This document shows, piece by piece, positions 27,306 to 36,394 of a stretch of 64,000 nucleotides of DNA. Source of the DNA: Flavobacteriales bacterium. Its GTDB lineage: Bacteria > Bacteroidota > Bacteroidia > Flavobacteriales_F > PHOS-HE28. Positions within the stretch are counted from its first letter, which is position 1. Each line of letters begins with the position of its first letter. The notes under the pieces are model-generated. The model saw only the letters and a program-made list of their open reading frames with translations. It ran no database searches and was not told the origin of the DNA. A program made the position numbers and the translations under genes. Location: contig JADJVC010000002.1 of assembly GCA_016710685.1 (NCBI GenBank), forward strand, positions 620,001 to 684,000, in the 5' to 3' direction.

Positions 27306-29120
27306 TCAGGCCGGAACCTGCGCAGGCAACAGCATGGCGCGCACGTCCGCGGCATGGCGGGCCAGATCATCTTTGAACCGTTGCAGTTTCGTGGCCGCTT
27401 GCTGGTGCAGCACCGGTGCGAGTTCCTCGTAGTACTGAATGCCGTTCAGCATGTTGGCCTTGAAGTTCTCGATGTAGCGGCGCTGCTTATCGGTGGCCGC
27501 ATGCTTCACCTGTTCGAACTCGCGCTTGAGGTAATCCACGTACAGCTTCATCTCATTGATGAACATGTTGGCGCGGTCGTTCTCGTTCAGCAAGGAAATC
27601 CGTCCGTAGATGTGGTCCACCATGGTGCGGAGCGAGACGATCTTGGAGAAGTACGCGAGGTTGGGTCCGGGACAGATGGCCACGGCCTCCAGCTTATGCG
27701 CCGGCGTCATGTGGTCCTTCAACAGCGCGCTGGCCCCTAGACCTTCGCAGAGGCAATCCTTCTCGGTGATGCGCGCGGTGGCCACGGCATGGCTGATGGG
27801 GTCGAGCTTCTGCTCATCGAGCTGCTTCAGCTTTAGGTCCTGGTACTGGCGGGAAGCCGTGCAGATGGGGATCTCGGTGAACTCGGTGTTCGTGCTGAGG
27901 AATTTTTTGTAGCACGGGCTTCCGGGCCTGTTTTTGGCGATACGCGCCTTGCGTTGTGCTTCGGAAGTGCTCGGCCTGAAATTGTGGAAGGGGATCCCCA
28001 ACGGTGAGGCCCAGCTCATGTAGTAGTCTTCCTTTTTAGCGACGGAAAGTTGCTGCAACGTTTTGTCTTCCACGTTGGTGGCCTCGGGCACCAGCAGGAA
28101 GGGGCTGCCCCAGCCGGTTCCGTCCATGCCGTAGTGCTCGCGCAGGAATTCATCTTCCGCCGTGGTGCCGATGCCGCCTTGTACGGTGATGCGTATTTCC
28201 GGCGAAGCGGGAAGCGGATGGTGGCCGCCTTCCGCGAGGGCAGCGCTGCACAACGCATGCAATTCCGCCGACACCGCCGCGCGCTTTTCCTTGAACTCTT
28301 CCAGGATCGGTCCCATCAGCACGCCGTCCGTGGCAAAGGCATGGCCGCCGCAATTCAGGCCGGACTCAATGCGGAATTCGGAGACCCAGATGCCTTTTTT
28401 TGCGAGGATCTTTCCTTGGATCAATGCGGACCGCAGGTCGCTCACTTTCAGGATCACCTTCTTCTTGATCACACCGTTCGGATCCGGGAAAAAATCCGGG
28501 AACGTGGCGATATAGCTGTAGATCCTGGGGTTGTAGCCTGCGCTGATCACGATGGCGGAATCCAACGCGCTCAATGCGAATCCGCGGAAAGCGGCCATGC
28601 CCTCGGCGTATTCCACCGGAAGTTTTGTGCCATCCTTGGCATGCACCTCCCGATCGATCTTGGCCATGATGTTCACGTCGATCGTGCCTGGCACGATCGC
28701 GGCACGGAGATCTTCCTGCATCAAGCGGCGCGCCTCGCCTTCCGGCCAAGCCTGCATCAATTCAAACTGCATGCGCAACTGATGCTCATCCGGCAGCAGC
28801 AGGAAGTATTTTTCAATGTCGGAACCTTTGGTGAACGGCTCGGCGCGCAGTTTTTCCGTGTTGTGCTGAACGATGCGTTGCACCAGGTCCAAGTATGCGG
28901 TGATGCGTTGCGCACGGTGGTCGATCTCCGTGATCGGGATCTCCGTGTAAGGTGTGCCGGATTCTTTGCAGTGGAAAGCGCGCATGCGTTCCACGAGTTC
29001 GTCCTCGATGATGGAGATCACGGAAGAGATGCCGAAGTGGGCCACCTTGACGGGCGTGTCGATGGTATAGCCGAGACCCATCACGGGGATGTGAAAGGAG
29101 TGGGGGGAAGTTTGGGGCAT
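27306..29120 (-). CDS. Uncharacterised 604-residue protein, possibly FMN/TIM-barrel-like
   Basis: I do not recognise this protein. The start at 29120 (MPQTSPHSFHIPVMGLGYTI, then DTPVKVAHFG) is preferred over the open frame to 29180. Segments such as PVMGLGYTIDTPVKVAHFGI, SGLNCGGHAFATDGVLMGPI, VQGGIGTTAEDEF and GWGSPFLLVPEATNVED resemble the barrel and phosphate-binding loops of nitronate monooxygenase or enoyl-reductase FMN enzymes. Conserved-looking cysteines occur in LNCGGH, GSPCYKK, KDCLCEG and AICPGPN, which could bind metal. The C-terminal 100 residues are helical (YLKREFEQVKHAATDKQRRY). There is no signal peptide. The function claim is inference only. Confidence 0.7.
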   Translation of the reverse strand: MPQTSPHSFHIPVMGLGYTIDTPVKVAHFGISSVISIIEDELVERMRAFHCKESGTPYTEIPITEIDHRAQRITAYLDLVQRIVQHNTEKLRAEPFTKGSDIEKYFLLLPDEHQLRMQFELMQAWPEGEARRLMQEDLRAAIVPGTIDVNIMAKIDREVHAKDGTKLPVEYAEGMAAFRGFALSALDSAIVISAGYNPRIYSYIATFPDFFPDPNGVIKKKVILKVSDLRSALIQGKILAKKGIWVSEFRIESGLNCGGHAFATDGVLMGPILEEFKEKRAAVSAELHALCSAALAEGGHHPLPASPEIRITVQGGIGTTAEDEFLREHYGMDGTGWGSPFLLVPEATNVEDKTLQQLSVAKKEDYYMSWASPLGIPFHNFRPSTSEAQRKARIAKNRPGSPCYKKFLSTNTEFTEIPICTASRQYQDLKLKQLDEQKLDPISHAVATARITEKDCLCEGLGASALLKDHMTPAHKLEAVAICPGPNLAYFSKIVSLRTMVDHIYGRISLLNENDRANMFINEMKLYVDYLKREFEQVKHAATDKQRRYIENFKANMLNGIQYYEELAPVLHQQAATKLQRFKDDLARHAADVRAMLLPAQVPA

Positions 29121-29467
29121 GGTGGGAGAGGTCTGCTGGTGGCCCGAATAAGAATGGCTTCGCCATTGATGCTGGGACAACAGAACAAAAGTCCAGCATC
29201 ATGATGTTTTTGAAGCTGACGTTCATCATGGAATGCAGTGGGATTTGAGAGTTGGCGGAAACAGCTGCCGATGTTCGCACTTCGGTGGCGCTGTTCGCTC
29301 GCGATGACATTGTTTGGATGAACCAGAACCGGCTCGCTGAATTTTTTACACCTCGGATCAGAACAGCGGCCAGCACATTGGAAGCATGCTGGATGACAAG
29401 GTTTTACTCGCCTATCCAGCTGTAAAGGATCACTTTACAACTGCCGCTGATGGCAAGGATCGCAAGG
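29121..29467. other. Intergenic region without recognisable features
   Basis: 347 bp between the uncharacterised gene and the RND remnant. Short open frames here have no recognisable protein. No hairpin with T-tract, promoter box or repeat was found by eye. Confidence 0.4.
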
Positions 29468-29640
29468 TCACGTCGCAGTGCTTGCAATGTGTTGCGTTCT
29501 TTCCCGCCGTTTCTCAAACCGCTCCTTCACCGCATCCACCGCGTAGTACACCACGGGCACCAGGAACACGATGATTGCAATGGAACTGGAGATGCCGTTG
29601 AAGAAGTTCCCGTGGATGCTAAGTCCCTCACTCAAAGTTC
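29468..29640 (-). pseudogene. Remnant of the 3' end of an RND pump gene
   Basis: In one minus-strand frame the sequence encodes NGISSSIAIIVFLVPVVYYA followed by VDAVKERFEKRRERTQH and a stop. This matches the C-terminus of the complete pump at 30412-33543 (TVFLVPVVYYAVDAVKERYEKR), and the DNA is also closely alike (29519-29570 versus 30471-30522). Only about 40-55 codons remain. It begins right after the stop of the 29632 gene, so that gene is bracketed by two RND 3' ends. Confidence 0.65.
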
Positions 29641-30366
29641 CCCCCGCTCGCCATCGATCCAACGTTGCATCATTACCCGTTCTACGGGGCTTTGCTCGAA
29701 GGGGACGACACCGGCAAGGATGTTGAGGAAACGGTCCCACAGGTTGGACTTGGCACTCGACTCGGCTTTGATGTCCGCCATGGCCTGGATGTACTCCGCA
29801 GCGTATTTATCTGCTTCGGTTATGGAGTAGCTTTTCGGAATGTGCTTCACGATGGTGGCGGTGAGCTCGTCCATTTCGGTGTTGGACAGGTCGGCAAGCA
29901 TGCGGGCTTTCAGGTAGGCGCTGGTGCAGATCCCTCGCACGGCTTCGAGGTTGGACCCCACAACATTCCAAATGTCCTTCCAATCCGGTGCGGTGCCTTT
30001 TGTGAAGCCTGTTGCGGACAATGCTTGTAGCTTTTCGAAGAGTTGCCCTACCTGCTCCAAGTGGCTTTGCACGGTGCTCCAATTGAGGGATGCATCAATC
30101 GTGTTACTCTTCAGCTTTATTGCGGCTTGGGTAAGCGTGTTCTCCAAACCGGAGATCTCTCCGGCCATGTTCTTTTCGATCGCATCGAACTGCTTCCGGT
30201 TCGCCTCATCGCCGTTGGCTTGCATATACGTGCCAGCTTCCGCGAGGCTTCGCTTTACGCCGGTTCCGATGGCAGCGAGTTGCTCCCAGTTGTTTGATAG
30301 TGCGTCCGCAAGGTGACGCAATTTGACCGCGGTGCGGAGTTGGGGATTCACTGTTGTAGTTGTCAT
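29632..30366 (-). CDS. Helical protein of unknown function
   Basis: About 244 residues from ATG 30366 (MTTTTVNPQLRTAVKLRHLA); the open frame reaches 30396. Predicted all-helical with a long central region (EANRKQFDAIEKNMAGEISG; NWSTVQSHLEQVGQLFEKLQ). There is no signal peptide and no motif I can assign. It sits between the complete RND pump gene and a remnant of the same gene end, on the same strand, 45 nt after the pump stop, so it may be transcribed with the efflux operon. Its origin by insertion is suspected from the bracketing duplication. Confidence 0.65.
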   Translation of the reverse strand: MTTTTVNPQLRTAVKLRHLADALSNNWEQLAAIGTGVKRSLAEAGTYMQANGDEANRKQFDAIEKNMAGEISGLENTLTQAAIKLKSNTIDASLNWSTVQSHLEQVGQLFEKLQALSATGFTKGTAPDWKDIWNVVGSNLEAVRGICTSAYLKARMLADLSNTEMDELTATIVKHIPKSYSITEADKYAAEYIQAMADIKAESSAKSNLWDRFLNILAGVVPFEQSPVERVMMQRWIDGERGEL

Positions 30367-30411
30367 GGTTTGTTGGATTTTCCGGACGATCTGCACACGC
30401 GCCCGGTGGGT

Positions 30412-33400
30412 TCAGTTGGGATCAGGTATGCCGCTGATCGCGTTTCTTTTTGCTGCTCGTTTCTCATACCGCTCCTTCACCGCATCCACCGCATAGTACA
30501 CCACGGGTACCAGGAACACGGTGAGGATCATGGAGCTGGTGAGGCCGCCGATGAGGGCCCAGCCCAGGCCGTTCTTCCATTCACTTGCCGTGCCGGTGGC
30601 TAATGCGATGGGCAGCATGCCGAAGACCATGGCGAAGCTGGTCATCATGATCGGCCTTAGGCGTGTACGACCGGCTTCAACCACCGCTTCGCTGAAGTGT
30701 TTTCCCTGCGCCTTCAATTGGCTGGCGCGGTCCACGATGAGGATGGCGTTTTTCGATACCAGGCCCAGCAACATGATCATGCCCAAGAGGGTGAACAGGC
30801 TGAGCGTGGACATGGAGAGGTTGAGCGCGAGGAAGGCGCCGATGATGGCCACCGGGATGCTGAAGAGCACCACGAAGGGATAGAGGAAGCTGTCGTAGAG
30901 CGCCACCATGATGAGGTAGACGAGGATAAAGGAGATGAGCAAAGCCCCGCCCAGTGCGCCGAAGCTGTCGTTCTGCCGCTTGATGTCGCTGCCCCATGCC
31001 ATGTGGATTCCCGCCGGCAGCGGATGCTCTTTCACGTAGGCCACCATTTCGTCGGCCACGGTGCCGATGCCCCGGCCCAGTGCGTCAGCGGTGATGGTGA
31101 CAGCGTTCTGGCGGTCCATGCGTTCCACCATGGCATGCGGCTCTTGACGCACCACCGAGGCGAACTGGTCCAACCTCACGGATGAGCCGTCTGGCCGGAT
31201 GAAGCGGATCTTGTCCACGTCCTGTTCACGTCGGCGGTCGAGGTCGTCCAGCCGGATGCGTACGGGGTATTCGGTGCCTTTTTCGAAGAGCTTGGCATCA
31301 TCGTTCCCGGCCAATGCATTGCGCAGGGTGGCACCCACCACGGCCACGTCCAGCCCGAGGTTTGCCATGCGGTCGCGGTCCAATTCCACTTGCAGTTCGG
31401 GGCTTCCCGCCTCGATGCTCATGCGCACGTTGTTCGCTCCGGGGATGCCGATCAGGGTGTCCTTCATGGCGTTCGCGGTGCGCATCAGCAGGTCTTGGTC
31501 CGCGCCGCTGAGGTTGATCTCCACCGGTCCGGTGCGCGGGATCAATACGATGGCGGACATGGTGAAGCCGATCCCCGGAAAACTGTCCTGTAGCGCTTGG
31601 CGCCCGTCCTGCATAAAGGCATCGGTGCGGATGCCGCCGCGCTCATTCTTCGGCAGCAGCGACACGGTGAGCTCGGTCTTGTTCTCTGCGCCCACGCCCA
31701 TGCTTCCGATGCCGGTGCTCGGCCCACCGACGTTGCTGAACACGGAGCCTACGATGGACTGCGACAACAAGTAATTCTCCACCGCCAATGCACGCAGGTT
31801 GTTTTCTTTCAGCGCGGTGCTTTTATCGAATTCCAAGGCGAGCATGAACTTCCCTTGATCGCCGGTGGCGATGAGCTCCTTGCCCATGATGCCCTGCTTC
31901 ATCATGATGCCGGTCGCCGCGAACAGCGCGAGGATGATGCCCATGAAAACGAGCTTGTGATGAAGCACCCAGCGCAACGCGCCCTCGTACCAATCGCTTA
32001 GATCTTCCACGCCGCGCTCGAAGCGGATCAGCATACGTCCGTAGAGGTTGGTCGGCTTCAGTTCGCTCTTTTTGCCCATGCGCGATGCGAGCCACGGCGT
32101 AAGGGTGAAGCTCACGAAAAGGCTCATCAGCGTGCTCACCACCACCACCACGCTGAACTGTTTCAGCAAGTCGGCTACGAAGACCTGCACGAAGATGATC
32201 GGCAGGAAGACCACCACGTCCACCAAGGTGATGGAGAGTGCGCTGAAGCCGATCTCCGCGCGGCCTTCGATCGCGGCGGTCACCTTGTCGTGGCCTTTGT
32301 CGAGGTAGCGTTGGATGTTTTCCAGGATCACGATCGAGTCGTCCACGAGGATGCCGATGATGAGCGACATGGCGAGCAGGGTCATCAGGTTCAGCGTGTA
32401 ACCGAAGAGGCCCATGGCGAGGAATGCGCTGACGAGCGAGGCCGGGATGGCCACCAGCACGATGAGCGAATTCCGCAGGCTGTGCAGGAAGATCAGCATG
32501 ATGAAGGAGACCAGCAATACGGCCAGCCCGAGGTCGAAGAGCACGCCGTTCACGGCTTCGATAGTGATGTCGCTGCTGTCATCGGCGAGGATGAAACGCA
32601 TATCCGAAGCCTTCTGCTCCTGTTCGATCCGGGTGAATTCTTTCCGCAGGGCGCTGCTCACCTCTACGGCATTGGCATCCCCTTGTTTCTTCACCAGCAG
32701 GCCGATGCCTTCCTCGCCGTTGTAGCGGTTCACCGATGTGATGTCGGCGATGCCGTCCACCACGGTGGCCACGTCTTTCACCCGCACCACGGTGCCCGGT
32801 GATGGCATGGCCACCACCACGTTCTCCAGTTCCTGCACGGTGTGGATCTTGCCGGCGAGTTTCACGGTGATCTTGTCGCGTTCCGTGCGCACGTTGCCCG
32901 CAGGCACCTCCTTTCCGGCGCGCAGGATCGCCTCGGTAACGCGGGGCAGCGGCAAGCGGTAGTGCATCAATTTGGCTTGGTCCACCTGCACCTGTACCTC
33001 GCGCTGCTCGCCACCGAGTAGCGTGATCTCTGCCACGCCCTTCAGCTGTTGGAAGCGCGGCAGCAGTTCATCGTGCATCATCTGGTAGAACTGCGGCGCG
33101 GGCAAATTGCTCAACGCGGTGACGCTCATGATCGGCAGGTCGTTGGGCGACACCTTGGTCATCACCGGGGGCTGCAAGCCGTCGGGCAGGTCCTTGCGGA
33201 TGTTGTCGATCTGCCGCTGCGCGTCCTGCATGGCCAGGTCCAAATTCGCGCCGTACTTGAAGTTGACGATGATGATGGACGCGTTTGCCAGCGAGCGGCT
33301 GGAGATGAAGTCCACATGTTCCAAGGAGCTGAGCGCATCCTCTACCGGACGCGTCACCGTGTTGGCCACTTCTTCCGGCGCGGCACCCGGATACATGGTG

Positions 33401-33543
33401 CGCACGGTGATCACCGGCTGGTTGAAGTCCGGCATCAGCTCCACGCCGAGGCCCTTAAAAGCCACGATGCCGCCGAGCAGCAGTACGCCAAAGATGACGA
33501 TGATCAGCGAGGGGCGCTTGATGGCGAGTTCGGTGATGCTCAT
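30412..33543 (-). CDS. RND efflux pump inner-membrane transporter (HAE1/AcrB type)
   Basis: A 1,043-residue proton-driven RND transporter. It starts MSITELAIKRPSLIIVIFGV, has two large periplasmic loops and about 12 transmembrane helices, and carries the proton-relay acidic pair in TM4 (GILVDDSIVILENI). Hydrophobic-amphiphilic type features include MYPGAAPEEVANTVTRPVED and FLPIIFVQVFVADLL, and the C-terminal FLVPVVYYAVDAVKERYEKR. A heavy-metal role is less likely, as the CzcA charged TM4 motif is absent. It follows the MFP gene with an ATGA overlap (33540-33543) and is the last pump component of a TetR-headed operon. Confidence 0.95.
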   Translation of the reverse strand: MSITELAIKRPSLIIVIFGVLLLGGIVAFKGLGVELMPDFNQPVITVRTMYPGAAPEEVANTVTRPVEDALSSLEHVDFISSRSLANASIIIVNFKYGANLDLAMQDAQRQIDNIRKDLPDGLQPPVMTKVSPNDLPIMSVTALSNLPAPQFYQMMHDELLPRFQQLKGVAEITLLGGEQREVQVQVDQAKLMHYRLPLPRVTEAILRAGKEVPAGNVRTERDKITVKLAGKIHTVQELENVVVAMPSPGTVVRVKDVATVVDGIADITSVNRYNGEEGIGLLVKKQGDANAVEVSSALRKEFTRIEQEQKASDMRFILADDSSDITIEAVNGVLFDLGLAVLLVSFIMLIFLHSLRNSLIVLVAIPASLVSAFLAMGLFGYTLNLMTLLAMSLIIGILVDDSIVILENIQRYLDKGHDKVTAAIEGRAEIGFSALSITLVDVVVFLPIIFVQVFVADLLKQFSVVVVVSTLMSLFVSFTLTPWLASRMGKKSELKPTNLYGRMLIRFERGVEDLSDWYEGALRWVLHHKLVFMGIILALFAATGIMMKQGIMGKELIATGDQGKFMLALEFDKSTALKENNLRALAVENYLLSQSIVGSVFSNVGGPSTGIGSMGVGAENKTELTVSLLPKNERGGIRTDAFMQDGRQALQDSFPGIGFTMSAIVLIPRTGPVEINLSGADQDLLMRTANAMKDTLIGIPGANNVRMSIEAGSPELQVELDRDRMANLGLDVAVVGATLRNALAGNDDAKLFEKGTEYPVRIRLDDLDRRREQDVDKIRFIRPDGSSVRLDQFASVVRQEPHAMVERMDRQNAVTITADALGRGIGTVADEMVAYVKEHPLPAGIHMAWGSDIKRQNDSFGALGGALLISFILVYLIMVALYDSFLYPFVVLFSIPVAIIGAFLALNLSMSTLSLFTLLGMIMLLGLVSKNAILIVDRASQLKAQGKHFSEAVVEAGRTRLRPIMMTSFAMVFGMLPIALATGTASEWKNGLGWALIGGLTSSMILTVFLVPVVYYAVDAVKERYEKRAAKRNAISGIPDPN

Positions 33544-34621
33544 GGTGCCGGGTTTTTCCGTTCGTTCGTGTTGACCAGCGGAACTTCACGGGTGCTCCGT
33601 CGGCAAGGCTGATGAATCCGCTGGTGACAACGACCGCGCCCGGAGCGAGTCCCTGGGAGACCGCCACCATGCCTTCGTCGCGTCCGGCCGTTACAATGCG
33701 CTTCCGCTTCGCGATGCCGTTCTCCACCACGTACACTTCGGGATCCGGCGAAGAGCCGAGGATCGCCGTGGACGGGATGGTGGGCCACGCCTTCGCATCC
33801 GTGGGTATGGAGCGCACAGTGGCGGCCATGCCCGGTTTCACGCCGTGGTCCGCATCCGCTTTCAGGGTGATCCGCACCGGAAAATTGTGTGCCATGTCAC
33901 CACGGCTGCCCACGCTTTCCACCGTGCCGGGCACTTGCGCCTCGCCGCTTTCCGGCAGCACCATTACGGTCTGTCCCTTGCGGAATGCGGTAAGCTCCGG
34001 ACCGGGCACCGATACCACCAGTTCCAAGGCGCGATCGTTGGTGAGCATGGCCACTGGCATCGAAGGGTTCAGCACCGTGCCCACTTCCACGCCGAGCTGC
34101 GTAACGAAGCCGCTGAACGGTGCGGTGATGGTGGTGCGTTGCACTTGTTCCTTCAGCGTGCTGAGCTGGATCCGCGCACCGCGCAAAGCGAGTTCGGTCT
34201 TCTCCAACTGCACGCCCTGTACGGCATCCGCGCCGGTGAGGATACTGTAGCGCTGCTGATCTTTCTCCAAGCCTTCCACCTGCACTTCGGCGGCCTGCAT
34301 CTGCAAGCGCAGCAGGTCGCCGTCCAGCTTCACCATCACCTGGCCCTTCTCCACCCATTGCCCTTCCGCGACCGGCACGGCCACCACGCGGCCGGGGACT
34401 TCCGCCATCACTTTCCCTTCCAGCAAAGAGCTGATGGTGCCAGTGTAACGCACGCCTTCGGTGAAGGCCTGTTGCCGCACGGTGTCCACCGTGACGTTCA
34501 CAGCAGCGTTGCGGTCGTGGCGGTAGACGCGCTCCTCCTGAATGCTCTTGTTGCTGGCGAGTTTCCAGATGGTCAAGGCGAGGAGAATGATGAGGACGAT
34601 CCAGATGATGCTGCGTTTCAT
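33540..34621 (-). CDS. Efflux RND periplasmic adaptor (MFP), last codons frameshifted
   Basis: Membrane fusion protein: N-terminal anchor helix (MKRSIIWIVLIILLALTIWK), lipoyl-like halves (VMAEVPGRVVAVPVAEGQWV and TITAPFSGFVTQLGVEVGTV), an alpha-hairpin and beta-barrel (GLAPGAVVVTSGFISLADG). As written, the frame runs past the pump start to 33455, ending in Arg/His-rich nonsense. If one base is restored at about 33584 (AAGTTCC to AAGGTTCC on the minus strand), the protein ends GAPVKVPLVNTNERKNPAP, with its TGA overlapping the pump ATG. That matches the tight overlaps elsewhere in this operon. Confidence 0.85.
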
Positions 34622-34628
34622 GGTCTGA

Positions 34629-35966
34629 TCATTTCAAGAGACCGCCGTTGAGGCGTTCCAGTTCGAGTTGTGCTTTCCGTAGGTCCACCAAGGCATCTAA
34701 GTAGTTCTGTTGCGCTTCGCGATGGGCTTGGTGGACCATCACCAGATCGGAGACAGCGGCCAAGCCCTGCTGATGCAGCGCGACGGTGTTGCTCCGGATG
34801 CGGCCCGCGAGCTCGAGCTGCGCTTCGGCGTTCACCACCGTGCCTTGTGCCACGGTGAACTGCCGCTCCGCCGCGCGCCGTTCCATGCCTTCGCGGTCCT
34901 TCAGCGCAGCGCGTTGTTCTTCGGCCTTCTCCAGCTCGAAGCGTTCCGCCTTGATGCGGTGCTGCACAATGGTGCCTTGGAAAAGCGGCACCTGCAGCTG
35001 AAGCCCGAGGAAGCTCATGGGATAGAAGTCGAACTGATCGTCCACGCCGATGGGTCCGAATCCCGTGGTGCCATAGAAACCTTGTCCGCTCAGGCTCGGA
35101 TAGCGTGCCTGCTTCATCAGGCTCAGCTTCGCGGAACGCAGGTGCAAGGCTTGGTCGGCAAGGCGCATCGCGGTGGTGGTGCCCGATCCGGCCAAGGGTT
35201 CCGCAACGACCGGTTCCACGGGTTCAACGGCCAAGGGAGCATCCGTTTTCATGCCCATGAAGATCCGCAGGACATCGAGCACCTGTTCGCGCTGCGACTG
35301 CACTTGCTCGCGCTGTGTTTTTAGTTGATCGCGCTGCAGGTTCATGCGGTCCACGTCCGTGCCGCGCGCCAGGGCCTGCTCGTGCAGAAGGCTTAGCGAA
35401 CGCACCAGTTCCTCGGCGTTCACTATGTTGCTGTCCACGAAGGCCAAGCGGCTCTGGATGATCTGCGCGTTGTAGTACACGGCGCTCACTTCCAGCACCA
35501 CGTCCTCGCGTGTGCGTTCGCCTTGAATGCCCGCCATGGCAGCGGCTTCATTGTTCACCCGGATGGCGCCGATAGCGGGCGGATCATAGAGCGGAACTTG
35601 CAATGCGAGGTTGGTCGTAACGTTCTGTGGCGTACCGAACTGGATCGCGCGGTACACGTCGGACGGCCCGCCGAAAACGGTCGCAGGCATCAGTTGGTAA
35701 GGCAGGTCGATGTAGTACTTGTAATCCGCCCCGGCACGCAGTTTCGGGATCATTCCGCCACGTGCTTCGCGCAACTTCTCATCGGCGATGCGCTCATCGG
35801 CATCTGCGATCTTGATGCGGTGCTCATGCACCAGCGCGGAGTCGATGCATTGCTGCAAGGACCTCACCTGTGCATGCACCGGCGCGAGGCTGAGCAGCAA
35901 CACGGCCACCAGTGGCCAGCGGAGCAACCCAAGTGCCGGGGTGATGGTCGGGTGTTTTTGGTTCAT
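34629..35966 (-). CDS. TolC-like outer membrane efflux protein
   Basis: About 445 residues. The start at 35966 (MNQKHPTITPALGLLRWPLV, signal peptide ending VHAQ) overlaps the upstream stop as ATGA; the longer frame to 36176 is Arg/His-rich and not protein-like. Two OEP repeats with long coiled coils (LREARGGMIPKLRAGADYKY; RDQLKTQREQVQSQREQVLD; VVNAEAQLELAGRIRSNTVA) form the outer-membrane channel partner of the pump. The MFP gene follows 7 nt downstream. Confidence 0.92.
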   Translation of the reverse strand: MNQKHPTITPALGLLRWPLVAVLLLSLAPVHAQVRSLQQCIDSALVHEHRIKIADADERIADEKLREARGGMIPKLRAGADYKYYIDLPYQLMPATVFGGPSDVYRAIQFGTPQNVTTNLALQVPLYDPPAIGAIRVNNEAAAMAGIQGERTREDVVLEVSAVYYNAQIIQSRLAFVDSNIVNAEELVRSLSLLHEQALARGTDVDRMNLQRDQLKTQREQVQSQREQVLDVLRIFMGMKTDAPLAVEPVEPVVAEPLAGSGTTTAMRLADQALHLRSAKLSLMKQARYPSLSGQGFYGTTGFGPIGVDDQFDFYPMSFLGLQLQVPLFQGTIVQHRIKAERFELEKAEEQRAALKDREGMERRAAERQFTVAQGTVVNAEAQLELAGRIRSNTVALHQQGLAAVSDLVMVHQAHREAQQNYLDALVDLRKAQLELERLNGGLLK

Positions 35967-36394
35967 GATCGTTCGGTGTCCGGGACGACTTGTTGAGGAA
36001 GCCCACGGCCGATCCAGACGGCTGTTGCGTAGAAAGCGAGCGTGAGCAAAGTGCGGAAGGCCAATGCGCCGATGGTGCGTTGTTCGTGGATGCCGCCTTG
36101 GTATACATACCAAGCAAAAGCAATGGATGCAACAAGCAACACCACACTGGCCATCCACAGCGGATAGCGCGCCCACGGCTTGTGCGCGATCAGGCCGATC
36201 GCCGCAGCGACGTAGCCGATGGACGCAATGAAATTCGCCTGCACCACAAACGGTACGAAGTTGCCTTCCTTCTCGCGCATGCCGAAGAGGTCGAAGAAGA
36301 TCGAGGTGCTCAGGAACAGCGTGATGGCGCCGAAAAGCAGCAACACCGCGATCAATGTCCGGCGCACCAATATTTTATTTCCGGTGATCTTCAT
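35963..36394 (-). CDS. Four-helix membrane protein of the efflux operon
   Basis: A 143-residue protein starting at ATG 36394, which overlaps the tetR stop (ATGA). There are four hydrophobic segments (about 12-32, 48-66, 74-95, 110-130), for example LIAVLLLFGAITLFLST and WMASVVLLVASIAFAWYVY. No family was recognised. Position inside the operon between tetR and tolC suggests a membrane role accessory to efflux or to the signal sensed. Confidence 0.75.
   Translation of the reverse strand: MKITGNKILVRRTLIAVLLLFGAITLFLSTSIFFDLFGMREKEGNFVPFVVQANFIASIGYVAAAIGLIAHKPWARYPLWMASVVLLVASIAFAWYVYQGGIHEQRTIGALAFRTLLTLAFYATAVWIGRGLPQQVVPDTERS

Noticed and set aside
34629..36176. TolC-like protein starting at 36176
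   Set aside because: The extra 70 residues are Arg/His-rich shadow sequence of the overlapping upstream gene; ATG 35966 gives a signal peptide.
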